From the NCBI GenBank assembly GCA_964490725.1, contig CAZBDU010000076.1:1-25704 (forward strand): a stretch of DNA of 25,704 bases, written 5' to 3'. Below the pieces are notes generated by a model. The model was not told the DNA's origin and did no database searches. It was given only the letters and a program-made list of their open reading frames with translations. Position 1 is the stretch's first letter. Each line of letters starts with the position of its first letter. Both the position numbers and the translations under genes were made by a program. Below are positions 6,411-13,033 of the stretch, one piece after another. Source of the stretch: CAZBDU01 sp964490725. GTDB taxonomy: Bacteria; Spirochaetota; Spirochaetia; SZUA-6; DRHE01.

Positions 6411-7266
6411 TGCGAAGCTGTTCCCTTATCTTCTCCAGGGCGTCTTTCAGGCTGACCACCGCCTGGCCCACCTCCAGGATCATGCTCTTGGAGCCGATGG
6501 TGTTCACCTCCCGGTTCAGCTCCTGGCACAGGAAATCCAGCTTCTTGCCGATCGCCCCCCCCTGGGCCATGATGTGCGAGAAGTTGTCCAGGTGAGCCCG
6601 CAGCCGGACGAGCTCCTCGTTGATGTCGAACTTCACCAGCAGAACCGCCGTCTCGGCGAGCACCCTGCTCTCGTCCACCTCGCCCGCCAGCACCTCGTCG
6701 AAACGCCGGCGCAGGTTCTCCTTCACCCTCTCTTCGATGAGCCCCGCGTGCGCCTCCACCACCGCCAGCTCGCGTCCCATCTCTTCCAGCAGCCCCTCCA
6801 CATCCCGGCGCGTGGCTTCCCCTTCGCGCCGGCGGGCGGCCTCCAGATCGTCGTAGGCGCCCTGCAGGAGGGGCTCGACCTGCGCCCAGTAGCGCTCCAC
6901 GTCCTCCCGGCGGTCGGTCTTCAGCACTCCCTCCAGCCTCAGCAGGTGGCTGAGCCGGACGGGATCGTGGATCCCCAGCTCCTCCGCCAGCTTCCGCAGC
7001 GCCGCATGGTAGGAGGCGGCCAGGCGCGAGTCTACCCGCACCTCCGCCTCCTCCGCCCAGACGGTCTCCTTCAGGTAGAGCTCGACCCTTCCCCGCTGCA
7101 GGCGCGATCCCAGGAATTCGCGGAAACGCTGCTCCAGGCTGCTCAGATGCAGAGGGACGGAGATGAAGAGCTCCAGGAAGCGGTTGTTGTAGCTCTTCAG
7201 CGTGAGCTGCAGCAGCCTCTCCCGGTCGCGGAACTCGCGAGAGCCGAAGCCGGTCATGCTCTTCAT
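6400..7266 (-). CDS. yicC: YicC family endoribonuclease
   Basis: 288 aa, normal length. It starts MKSMTGFGSREF, the family hallmark, followed by LKSYNNRFLELFISVP and EQRFREFLGSRLQRGRVEL. The C-terminal DUF1732 part reads ESRVLAETAVLLVKFDINEE, GGAIGKKLDFLCQELNREVN and TIGSKS. YicC proteins are RNases reported to act on RNA, including small RNAs. AAGGAG is 6 bases before the ATG. The start overlaps the murC stop as ATGA, so it is translated with murC. Confidence 0.93.
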   Translation of the reverse strand: MKSMTGFGSREFRDRERLLQLTLKSYNNRFLELFISVPLHLSSLEQRFREFLGSRLQRGRVELYLKETVWAEEAEVRVDSRLAASYHAALRKLAEELGIHDPVRLSHLLRLEGVLKTDRREDVERYWAQVEPLLQGAYDDLEAARRREGEATRRDVEGLLEEMGRELAVVEAHAGLIEERVKENLRRRFDEVLAGEVDESRVLAETAVLLVKFDINEELVRLRAHLDNFSHIMAQGGAIGKKLDFLCQELNREVNTIGSKSMILEVGQAVVSLKDALEKIREQLRNVE

Positions 7267-8717
7267 GGGGAGCTCCTTTCCAGCCCTTTCAGCCTTTCCA
7301 TCAGTCGCCGCCCGAGCTTCCAGTTGTCCCCGGCGCCCATCGTAACGAACAGGTCTCCAGGCCGGAGGGCGCCGGCCAGGTACTCCTCCGCCTCGGAGGG
7401 CTCCTCGAAATAGGCCACCCCCGCCCGGCGGCGCCGCACCTCCTGGTACAGCGTCTGCCCGGACACCGACCCCGCCTTTTCACGCGCCGACGCATAGATG
7501 CGGTGCAGAACCAGGAGGTCGGCCTCGGCGAAAGACAGGGCGAAGTCCTCCAGAAGCGCCTCGGTGCGCGAGTAGGTGTGGGGCATGAAGTCCACCACCA
7601 GCCGCCTTCCGGTGTGGAACGTCCGCAGCCCCTCCAGGGTGGTGCGTATCTCCGTAGGGTGGTGCCCATAGTCGTCCACGAACAGCACCCCGCCGGCGGT
7701 GCCCACGACCTCACTGCGCCGCCGGCTGCCGCGAAACGAGCGCAGGGCCTCACGCACCGTCTCCACTTCCGCCCCCGCCGGGGAGCGGCCGGAGGTCTCC
7801 AGCAGATCCGCCGCCAGGGCCACCGCTGCGGCTGCGTCGTAGGCGGCATGCCTGCCGGGAACACCCAGGGAGAACACCCCCCGCATCCCGGCCAGCCGGA
7901 AAATCACCCTTCCCTGGCCCTGCTCGATCTCCTCCAGCCGGTAGGGCCCGTCCGCTTCCAGCCCGTAGGGTCTGAAGCGAAGCGGGGCGCCCCGGGCCCG
8001 CAGCCGGCGCACCACCTCCGCTGCCCCCGGATCGTCGCTGTTGAACAGAACCGTCCCGCCCCGGGGAAGGACACCCCCGTAGGCGGTGAACGCCTCCAGA
8101 ACGTCCGGCAGCCCGTGGAAGTAGTCCAGGTGGTCCGGCTCCACCCCGGTGATCACGATGCGCCGGGGCCGGAAGAAGAGGAAGTGACGGCGGTACTCGC
8201 AGGTTTCCGCCACCAGAAAGCGCTCTCCCAGCACGAGGGCGGACCTGCCGCCGAAATCAGCCACCTCGGAGCCCGCCACGATCGTGGCCGGCAAGCCCAG
8301 CGCCTTGAGCACCGTTCCCGCCATGGCGGTGGTGGTGGTCTTCCCGTGGGTGCCGGCCACGCCGCTGGAATCGCTCGCCTCCGAGAGCCGACCCAGCGCC
8401 TGGGGATAGCTCAGCAGGGGAACCCCTCGCCGGCGGGCCTCCACCAGCTCGGGATGCTCCTCCCGCGAGTAGGCGGCGGAGTGAATCACCAGCTGCGTGG
8501 TCTGGGGAACGTTGCCGGGGTGGAACCCCTCCCGCCAGGCCAGCCCCAGCTCCCGCAGGATCCGGTCGGTGTAAAAGGTCTCGGCGGTGTCGGAACCGGT
8601 CAGAACGGCCCCCCGGGCCAGCAGGACTTCCGCCAGGGCGGCCATCCCGGTCCCCTTGATGCCCACCATGTGGATTCGGTATCCTCGGAGCGCTTCCGGC
8701 AGCCCGGGGTGTGTCAT
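7263..8717 (-). CDS. murC: UDP-N-acetylmuramate--L-alanine ligase
   Basis: 484 aa. MurC adds the first L-Ala to UDP-MurNAc in the cytoplasm. Motifs: IHMVGIKGTGMAALAEVL (residues 15-32) in the UDP-binding domain, GSDTAETFYTDRIL, ATP loop GTHGKTTTT (121-129), ITGVEPDHLDYF, GVPGRHAAYDAAAA and DDYGHHPTEIRTTL. The KGTGM form, in place of GGIGM, is what I associate with spirochaetal MurC. The related ligase Mpl is less likely because its GICGTFMG motif is absent. The ATG at 8717 starts just after a promoter with almost no leader. It heads a run with yicC and the kinase. Confidence 0.92.
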   Translation of the reverse strand: MTHPGLPEALRGYRIHMVGIKGTGMAALAEVLLARGAVLTGSDTAETFYTDRILRELGLAWREGFHPGNVPQTTQLVIHSAAYSREEHPELVEARRRGVPLLSYPQALGRLSEASDSSGVAGTHGKTTTTAMAGTVLKALGLPATIVAGSEVADFGGRSALVLGERFLVAETCEYRRHFLFFRPRRIVITGVEPDHLDYFHGLPDVLEAFTAYGGVLPRGGTVLFNSDDPGAAEVVRRLRARGAPLRFRPYGLEADGPYRLEEIEQGQGRVIFRLAGMRGVFSLGVPGRHAAYDAAAAVALAADLLETSGRSPAGAEVETVREALRSFRGSRRRSEVVGTAGGVLFVDDYGHHPTEIRTTLEGLRTFHTGRRLVVDFMPHTYSRTEALLEDFALSFAEADLLVLHRIYASAREKAGSVSGQTLYQEVRRRRAGVAYFEEPSEAEEYLAGALRPGDLFVTMGAGDNWKLGRRLMERLKGLERSSP

Positions 8718-8724
8718 TTCCGCC

Positions 8725-8754
8725 ACTATAGCGGAAAGACCGGCGCCTGTGCAA
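8725..8754 (-). promoter_or_regulatory. murC promoter, predicted leaderless
   Basis: TTGCAC (8749-8754) and TATAGT (8725-8730) are 18 bases apart on the minus strand. Only 7 bases lie between the -10 box and the murC ATG, so the transcript should start at or within a base or two of the start codon. Confidence 0.65.
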
Positions 8755-8798
8755 CCTGAAGGCCCGCCGGGCTTAGGGGGCCGATCGGGGCTGTCAGG

Positions 8799-8845
8799 GG
8801 TCAGGTATCGGCACAGAGGCGCACCCACGGGGGCGCCTCCTGACC
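8799..8845 (+). promoter_or_regulatory. stem-loop in the nfo leader
   Basis: GGTCAGG (8799-8805) pairs with CCTGACC (8839-8845). Inside it AGGCGC (8817-8822) pairs with GCGCCT (8833-8838), leaving an 11-base bulge on one side. The structure ends right before GGGAGGAG, the ribosome binding site of nfo, so it could affect its access. A promoter for nfo was not identified. Confidence 0.5.
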
Positions 8846-8856
8846 GGGAGGAGCTC

Positions 8857-9699
8857 GTGCATCTGGGAGCACATATGTCCATAGCCGGCGGCGTGCATCG
8901 GGCGCTGGAAAGGGCGGCCACGGTGGGCTGCCGGGCCGTGCAACTGTTCACCCGCAACCAGGCCCGCTGGGCGGCGCCTCCGATCCCGGAGGAGGATGCC
9001 GAACGGTTCCAAAGGCTCAGCCCCGGCTTTGCGGCGGTGCTGGCGCACGCCTCCTACCTCATCAACATCGCCTCTCCCGACCCACCGCTGTTCCGGCGGT
9101 CCACGGCCGCCCTGGCGGAGGAGCTGAAGCGCTGCCAGCTGCTGGGCATCCCGTACCTGGTGCTCCACCCGGGCTTCCACATGGGTTCCGGTCAGCCGGC
9201 CGGCATGCGGCGCGCCGCGGCGGGGGCGCTGGAGGCCCGGACGATCAGCCCGGCCCCGACGGTGACGCTCCTCCTGGAGACCACCGCCGGACAGGGAAGT
9301 GCCCTGGCCGGCAGCTTCGCCGAGCTACGGGATCTGCTGAATGCCTTCTTCGCACGGGGGCTGCGGCCGGGAGTGTGCGTGGACAGCTGCCACGTTTTCG
9401 CCGCCGGCTACGACCTGCGGGACAGGGGCGGCTACGAACGGACCTGGCGGGAGTTCGGGCAGACCGTCGGCATGGATCATCTGAAGGCGCTGCACCTGAA
9501 CGACAGCCGCGGCGCGCTCGGTTCCCACCGGGACAGGCACGCGCACATCGGCGAAGGCCGGATCGGGCCGCAAGGGTTCTTCCTGCTGGTGAACGACCAC
9601 CGCCTGCACGGGCTGCCGGGGGTTATCGAGACCCCGAAGGGGCCCGATCTGGCCGAGGACAGGATGAACCTGACCCTTCTGCGCTCCCTTCGGGAATGA
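8857..9699 (+). CDS. nfo: endonuclease IV (AP endonuclease)
   Basis: 280 aa from GTG 8857; GGGAGGAG lies 5 bases upstream and the product begins with the conserved HLGAHMSIAGG. Further zinc-site and family motifs are LFTRNQ, HASYLINIAS, GIPYLVLHPGFHMGSG, LLLETTAGQG, GVCVDSCHVFAAGYD, LKALHLNDSRGALGSHRDRH (split over the HLND and GSHRDRH elements), HIGEGRIG and the final VIETPKG. The enzyme cuts DNA 5' to abasic sites using three zinc ions in a TIM barrel. Length is normal. It is divergent from murC, with the 139-base gap holding the murC promoter and a hairpin. Confidence 0.95.
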   Translation: MHLGAHMSIAGGVHRALERAATVGCRAVQLFTRNQARWAAPPIPEEDAERFQRLSPGFAAVLAHASYLINIASPDPPLFRRSTAALAEELKRCQLLGIPYLVLHPGFHMGSGQPAGMRRAAAGALEARTISPAPTVTLLLETTAGQGSALAGSFAELRDLLNAFFARGLRPGVCVDSCHVFAAGYDLRDRGGYERTWREFGQTVGMDHLKALHLNDSRGALGSHRDRHAHIGEGRIGPQGFFLLVNDHRLHGLPGVIETPKGPDLAEDRMNLTLLRSLRE

Positions 9700-9729
9700 T
9701 CGCCTCGGGAACGATCGCCGGGGCGTCCC

Positions 9730-10191
9730 TCAGATGCGCAGAGTGAATCCCACCCAGCCCTGCCAGTGGGGAAAGGGTCTGATGGCCGGGAGGAACCCCA
9801 CCGTGGGGGCAACCTCCACGAAAAGCTCCAGCACGGAGTTGAACAGGAATACCTGCAGCCCGAAAGGAATACGCGCGCCGAAGTCCGTGGAGCCGGGATT
9901 GTTGAAGTAGATCTGGGTGTAGAGCCCCACCCCCAGGAAGAAGTGGAGAAACTCGACCAGCTGGTAGCCGCTGATCAACCGGTAGTCCCCGCTCAGGAAC
10001 AGATAGGGATTCGAACGGTCGAAGTTGTAGCCGATCTTGAAGTCCAGCGGCGCCGGACGGATGATGATCACCGCCGGCGGGTCGCCGACCTCCAGGCCGA
10101 CCCGCAACCCCCCGTCCCGCGCTACGGCGCTGGCCACTCCCAGGGTCAACAGCACCAGAACAAACACCGCCACCTTGCCGGTCTTTCGCAT
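9730..10191 (-). CDS. small outer-membrane beta-barrel protein (BAPKO_0422-like)
   Basis: 153 aa. ATG 10191 has AGGAGG 7 bases upstream, and the product begins with a signal peptide MRKTGKVAVFVLVLLTLGVA ending near ASAVA. The mature part alternates polar and hydrophobic residues with Gly and aromatic positions. It ends with LFNSVLELFVEVAPTVGFLP and the terminal WVGFTLRI, a C-terminal aromatic strand typical of outer-membrane barrels. The pattern resembles the small barrel family named after Borrelia BAPKO_0422, found in spirochaetes. The function is unknown. A 12-bp palindrome GGGCCTAGGCCC (10211-10222) lies 19 bases upstream of the ATG, just after the tRNA-Glu terminator. Confidence 0.7.
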   Translation of the reverse strand: MRKTGKVAVFVLVLLTLGVASAVARDGGLRVGLEVGDPPAVIIIRPAPLDFKIGYNFDRSNPYLFLSGDYRLISGYQLVEFLHFFLGVGLYTQIYFNNPGSTDFGARIPFGLQVFLFNSVLELFVEVAPTVGFLPAIRPFPHWQGWVGFTLRI

Positions 10192-10230
10192 CCTGTCCCT
10201 CCTGTAGCTCGGGCCTAGGCCCACAGGTCG

Positions 10231-10267
10231 AAAAAAACGGCTGGGAACCGACGATCGACTCCCAGCC
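10231..10267 (-). terminator. intrinsic terminator of tRNA-Glu
   Basis: GGCTGGGA (10239-10246 on the plus strand) pairs with TCCCAGCC (10260-10267); on the minus strand the stem is followed by G and seven T residues (10231-10237). It begins three bases after the tRNA. Confidence 0.9.
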
Positions 10268-10269
10268 AC

Positions 10270-10341
10270 CATCTCCTAGGGGAGTCGAACCCCTGCTGCC
10301 GGGATGAAAACCCGGTGTCCTAACCACTAGACGAAGGAGAC
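10270..10341 (-). tRNA. tRNA-Glu(UUC)
   Basis: 72 bases. Acceptor GTCTCCT pairs with AGGAGAT (one G-T pair at the end) and the discriminator is G. The anticodon stem CCGGG/CCCGG holds loop TTTTCAT with anticodon TTC. The T arm is AGGGG-TTCGACT-CCCCT. CCA is not encoded. A promoter lies at 10384-10413 and a terminator directly downstream. Confidence 0.95.
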
Positions 10342-10349
10342 ACGCCAGA

Positions 10350-10372
10350 CCCGCCGCTACCCCGGCGGCGGG
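10350..10372 (-). promoter_or_regulatory. hairpin in the tRNA-Glu leader
   Basis: CCCGCCGC (10350-10357) and GCGGCGGG (10365-10372) form an 8-bp stem in the short 5' leader of the pre-tRNA, ending nine bases before the mature 5' end. It may guide processing by RNase P or simply insulate folding. Confidence 0.5.
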
Positions 10373-10383
10373 CTGCATGCAGC

Positions 10384-10413
10384 AATATAGTGCGTTTCAC
10401 GCGGCAAAGTCAA
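10384..10413 (-). promoter_or_regulatory. promoter of tRNA-Glu
   Basis: TTGACT (10408-10413) and TATATT (10384-10389) are 18 bases apart. The expected start (near 10377) lies inside a perfect palindrome GCTGCATGCAGC at 10372-10383. Confidence 0.8.
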
Positions 10414-10447
10414 CACGATTGGAGCAGGCCGGCCGGTCCGGGCTGCC

Positions 10448-10531
10448 GCCGGCAGGGGCCATGAGCCGGCGGGAGGCCCGCACCCGGGCGCCCCGCCGGC
10501 TGGCGAACGCGCAGCAAGCCGCCCTGCCGGC
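10448..10531 (-). other. nested inverted repeats after a small membrane protein gene
   Basis: A 10-bp outer stem (10448-10457 with 10522-10531) and a 10-bp inner stem (10464-10473 with 10492-10501) are both perfect. They begin three bases after the stop of the 63-aa membrane protein gene and have no T tract. They probably form the 3' end structure of its mRNA. Confidence 0.6.
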
Positions 10532-10534
10532 CTT

Positions 10535-10726
10535 CTAGACGTGCGCCTTGCGCGGCGCCTTGGGCCCGACCGCCTTCGGCCCGGCCACCTTGGGCCGGTC
10601 GGGGGGTCGCACTATCTTGCGGAACTTTTCGGTAATCACTGGAATGCTGGTGACGATCACCAGAAGGCCGACGGCCCACCCCAGAAGCAGACCCAACAGC
10701 GCCAGCGTAGACAAAATCTCCCGCAT
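10535..10726 (-). CDS. small single-span membrane protein, unknown
   Basis: 63 aa. ATG 10726 has GGGAGGAGGG upstream at a good distance. Residues about 4-30 form one hydrophobic helix (LALLGLLLGWAVGLLVIVTS), then a basic segment ITEKFRKIVR, and the tail PPDRPKVAGPKAVGPKAPRK repeats P-K pairs. I recognise no family. The layout suggests one membrane span with a basic cytoplasmic tail. It has its own promoter (10817-10846) and a structured 3' end. Confidence 0.65.
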   Translation of the reverse strand: MREILSTLALLGLLLGWAVGLLVIVTSIPVITEKFRKIVRPPDRPKVAGPKAVGPKAPRKAHV

Positions 10727-10816
10727 CGCGCTCCCTCCTCCCACCGACAAGATTGGCAGAAACGACACGACCCTCTGCCGGGGTCTCGCCCCCATTCCCA
10801 CCAAACCGCCGAGCAG

Positions 10817-10846
10817 AATGTACACCTGCCGGAACCCTCCGATCAA
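10817..10846 (-). promoter_or_regulatory. putative promoter of the 63-aa membrane protein gene
   Basis: TTGATC (10841-10846) and TACATT (10817-10822), spacer 18 on the minus strand. The leader would be about 85 bases. Confidence 0.5.
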
Positions 10847-10921
10847 TACCCCAGTGGGGTGAGCCGGGGGAGGCCCGCCTTCCTCCTGCCGGACCGGGGA
10901 AGGCGGCCGTCGCGGCGCTTC

Positions 10922-10950
10922 AGGAAGGCTTTCCCTTCCTGGCCTATACT
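10922..10950 (+). promoter_or_regulatory. -10 box and inverted repeat upstream of the cupredoxin gene
   Basis: A TATACT (10945-10950) sits 39 bases before the cupredoxin ATG but has no good -35. In the -35 position lies an inverted repeat AGGAAGG-CTTTC-CCTTCCT (10922-10940). This suggests a regulator-dependent promoter. A TTGACA at 10950-10955 has no -10 partner. Confidence 0.45.
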
Positions 10951-10988
10951 TGACATAGAGAAGGAACGCAGTGCGGACAGGAGGGCTT

Positions 10989-11378
10989 ATGAAGGCTTTT
11001 CACGGTGCGGCCGCGGCCGCCTCGGTCGCGCTGGCGATGGTGCTGGCCGGCTGCGCCACCGCCCCCAGGACCGTCCAGGTGGAGCCGGGAGGCATGCTGC
11101 AGGTGCAGGCGGGGGACTTCTTCTTTGACCCCGACAGGATCGATCTGAGCTCCCCGGGGACCCTTACGCTGGAAGTCCACAATGGCGCGCGGATACAGCA
11201 CAATATCACGGTTCGCGACCCCCAGGGCGCGATGGTGGACAGTGTGAATCTCCCGCCGGGGCAGACCGTCCGTGTTTCCCTCGCGCTTCCCGTGGCGGGG
11301 ACCTACAAGATGTTCTGCAACAAACCCTTTCACGCCACTCTGGGCATGCGAGGTCAGATCGTCGTCGGGGGCTCCTGA
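10989..11378 (+). CDS. cupredoxin-like lipoprotein
   Basis: 129 aa. ATG 10989 follows AGGAGGG. The signal peptide ends in lipobox VLAGC (Cys22), so the protein should be lipid-anchored. The mature domain is a small beta sandwich with the probable type 1 copper ligands in order: His71 (RIQHNIT), Cys110 (YKMFCNKPF), His115 and Met120 (FHATLGMRG). This C-x4-H-x4-M arrangement matches plastocyanin/azurin-like cupredoxins, as found near cytochrome oxidases and in small electron carriers. The role is electron transfer or copper binding at the envelope; the partner is not in the window. It stands alone between the membrane protein and the three-gene cluster. Confidence 0.8.
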   Translation: MKAFHGAAAAASVALAMVLAGCATAPRTVQVEPGGMLQVQAGDFFFDPDRIDLSSPGTLTLEVHNGARIQHNITVRDPQGAMVDSVNLPPGQTVRVSLALPVAGTYKMFCNKPFHATLGMRGQIVVGGS

Positions 11379-11425
11379 TTACAGCCGGCACGCCGCGCCG
11401 GGAGGCAAGAAAGCGCAATTCACGC

Positions 11426-11454
11426 TTTACCGCCCGCCCGCGTTGTGGTAGTAT
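11426..11454 (+). promoter_or_regulatory. promoter of the three-gene small-protein cluster
   Basis: TTTACC (11426-11431) and TAGTAT (11449-11454) are 17 bases apart. The start would be near 11461 with a leader of about 47 bases. Confidence 0.6.
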
Positions 11455-11507
11455 CGGCCTCAAGCACAAAAAGTCCGCGGGCGTTGTCACATCCAGAGGA
11501 GGCTTCC

Positions 11508-11777
11508 GTGGATACGGTGCAACGAAAATGGTGCATCTTCAGCAATCCGGGCTTCGTGCTTGCTGCGGAGCTGCTGATCAAGACCATCGAAGAGGACCCA
11601 GCCGGAGAGCGCCTCGACCGTTGCTCCGACTGCATCCAGCCGTACTCCCGCAGGGCCGGCATCCAGCTGCACTACAATCTGAGGGACGTCTACCGGTCCA
11701 TAATGCACATCAGGATTATCATGGCCGAGGCAGCACAGGAAGGAGGGCGGGGACATGCTTCGCAAAGCGCGTACTGA
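11508..11777 (+). CDS. small Cys-containing protein A, unknown
   Basis: 89 aa. GTG 11508 is chosen because AGAGGAGG lies 5 bases upstream. The product starts MDTVQRKWCIFSNPGFVLAA, has Cys9 and a CxxC at residues 39-42 (RCSDCIQPYSRR), and ends with a helix YRSIMHIRIIMAEAAQEGG. I do not recognise it. Three cysteines suggest a metal or redox site, possibly shared with protein B. Its 3' end overlaps the next gene by 23 bases, so the two are coupled. Confidence 0.7.
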   Translation: MDTVQRKWCIFSNPGFVLAAELLIKTIEEDPAGERLDRCSDCIQPYSRRAGIQLHYNLRDVYRSIMHIRIIMAEAAQEGGRGHASQSAY

Positions 11778-11976
11778 GGCGGACAGGCGCCGCAGCAGCT
11801 GCCCCTACCGGCAAGACTGCCATTTCTACAACATCAAGCAGATGAGCCCCAACAGCCAGCACCTGAAGGAGCTGTACTGTCTGGAGTGGCCGGAGAAATG
11901 CCAGATCCACGCCGCAAGAGCCGCGGGCAGACCGGTGTCAATCACGCTGTGGCCGGCGGGCAAGTTGAAGATCTGA
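11755..11976 (+). CDS. small Cys-rich protein B, unknown
   Basis: 73 aa. ATG 11755 follows GGAAGGAGGG. Four cysteines sit as C-x5-C and C-x6-C: SSCPYRQDCHFYN (Cys16, Cys22) and LYCLEWPEKCQIH (Cys42, Cys49), followed by RAAGRPVSITLWP. Small proteins with this C-x5-C ... YC-x6-C spacing are common in bacteria as uncharacterised proteins or as parts of signalling proteins. A zinc or Fe-S site is likely but not proven. It sits between protein A (overlap) and the MshEN-like gene (8-base gap). Confidence 0.75.
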   Translation: MLRKARTEADRRRSSCPYRQDCHFYNIKQMSPNSQHLKELYCLEWPEKCQIHAARAAGRPVSITLWPAGKLKI

Positions 11977-11983
11977 GGCAGTG

Positions 11984-12181
11984 ATGGCGGACGACATCGG
12001 CAGTCTCCTGATCCGGATCGGGGCCATGAAACGCTGGCAGGTGGACGACGTGCTCCGCGCCCAGAAGCGGGGCGACGCCCGCCTGTTTGGCGAGATCGCC
12101 ATCGAGTTCGGCTACATCGACGACGAGGCGATGAAGCGCTACGTGGACTACGTGGAGAAGCACATGGGGGGCGCCGGCTGA
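11984..12181 (+). CDS. stand-alone MshEN/GspE-N-like small protein
   Basis: 65 aa from ATG 11984 (GAGG 5 bases upstream; a GTG at 11981 is possible). The sequence reads IGSLLIRIGAMKRWQVDDVL then AQKRGDARLFGEIAIEFGYI, close to the repeat LG-LLVE-GLI---QL--AL--Q---G-RLGE-LVELG-I of GspE/MshE N-terminal domains. In MshE this domain binds cyclic di-GMP. Here the domain stands alone without an ATPase, so a sensing or adaptor role is possible. The first half lacks the RLG element, so ligand binding is uncertain. Confidence 0.7.
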   Translation: MADDIGSLLIRIGAMKRWQVDDVLRAQKRGDARLFGEIAIEFGYIDDEAMKRYVDYVEKHMGGAG

Positions 12182-12383
12182 ACGTCCCGGCGGACCGGCT
12201 GGCGGCGCGCCGGGGTCCGCGGGTCTTCCCCTCCCGGAAGCGGCCGCCCCCAGGCCTCATCCGGGGCGCCCAACCGTCAAAGGGCGAGCAGTGCCCCGGG
12301 CGCCCCAGGATTGCCGGCCAGCCGCAGCCTAAGGGATTCCCTGATTTCGCGGTTCGAAATTCCTGAGTTTACCCTCCGGCGGT
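12182..12383. other. intergenic region with hairpins and a partial sequence duplication
   Basis: No gene is evident. GGGGCGCCC (12263-12271) pairs with GGGCGCCCC (12298-12306), a 9-bp stem without a T tract and a possible end for the three-gene transcript. ATTTCG-CGGTT-CGAAAT (12344-12360) is an inverted repeat about 25 bases ahead of the next promoter and may be an operator. A 28-bp segment is a copy of part of a downstream gene (listed separately). Confidence 0.5.
12192..12219 (+). repeat. 28-bp copy of a segment inside the 94-aa gene
   Basis: Positions 12192-12219 match 13078-13105 with a single mismatch. The second copy lies inside the coding sequence for the 94-aa protein; this copy is outside any gene, directly after the MshEN-like gene. 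It looks like a fragment left by a duplication. Confidence 0.8.
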
Positions 12384-12412
12384 TTGAGCCGCGCCAGCTC
12401 AGGCCTTACACT
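12384..12412 (+). promoter_or_regulatory. promoter of the 156-aa outer-membrane protein gene
   Basis: TTGAGC (12384-12389) and TACACT (12407-12412) are 17 bases apart. The leader of about 70 bases ends in AAAGGAGGT, an ideal Shine-Dalgarno sequence. Confidence 0.65.
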
Positions 12413-12488
12413 GCTGGGCGTGAGCACGGCCCCGTCCCGGCCGCAGCGTGGTTGCGGCCCTGGGGCCTGCCCGCAAAGGAGGTAAACG

Positions 12489-12959
12489 ATGAAACGAGGG
12501 ATCCTGATTCTGCTCCTGGCGATGTGCGTCTCCAGCCTGCACGCACAGGAAGCACCGGTTACCAGGAGCAACGCTCTCCTGTTCCACCCGCTGGCGCTGG
12601 CCGCTGGAGCCGTCATGGGCGCGATCGAGGTCATCGTGGAATACCAGCACGCCTTCGGCGACTACTTCGTCGCGTCCCTCAAACCGGACATCGCCTTCAC
12701 CTCCTACGGCACCGTGTTCGGCGGCTACCTCGGCGCCATCGTGCATCCTGTAGGCGGCGGGTTGAAGGGATTCTACATCGCAGCGTACGGAGGCGCTGTG
12801 TTCGTCTCCTCCTACCTCATCCCCGCAGCCTCCCTGCAGCTGGGCTATCAGTGGGTGCTGAAGGGCGGCTTCGTCACTGGCGTGGGAGGCGGAGCCAAGT
12901 ACGACTCGATCACCGGCGTAACGGCAGCCCTGGTGTTGCCCGTCGGCTTCGCTCTGTAG
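12489..12959 (+). CDS. small outer-membrane beta-barrel protein, unknown
   Basis: 156 aa. ATG 12489 follows AAAGGAGGT. A signal peptide (MKRGILILLLAMCVSSLHAQ) ends at HAQ. The mature part has alternating strands rich in Gly and aromatics (VEYQHAFGDYFVASLKPDI, GTVFGGYLGAIVHPVGGGLKG, GFYIAAYGGAVFVSSYL, LQLGYQWVLKGGFVTGVGGG) and ends LPVGFAL. This suits an 8-stranded barrel of the DUF3575 type. The function is not known. It has its own promoter. Confidence 0.65.
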   Translation: MKRGILILLLAMCVSSLHAQEAPVTRSNALLFHPLALAAGAVMGAIEVIVEYQHAFGDYFVASLKPDIAFTSYGTVFGGYLGAIVHPVGGGLKGFYIAAYGGAVFVSSYLIPAASLQLGYQWVLKGGFVTGVGGGAKYDSITGVTAALVLPVGFAL

Positions 12960-13033
12960 AGCTGTCGGCCGCATCCCGTAGGGCAAGCGGCCGCAGCGCC
13001 CTCGCCGGGCCTTGGGCGCATGCCGGCGCAGCC

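Noticed and set aside
10950..10955. perfect TTGACA
   Set aside because: No -10 at 16-19 bases downstream; the TATACT just upstream is the better element.
12345..12375. GGTTCGAAATTCC as a tRNA T-loop
   Set aside because: No matching stems or anticodon arm upstream.
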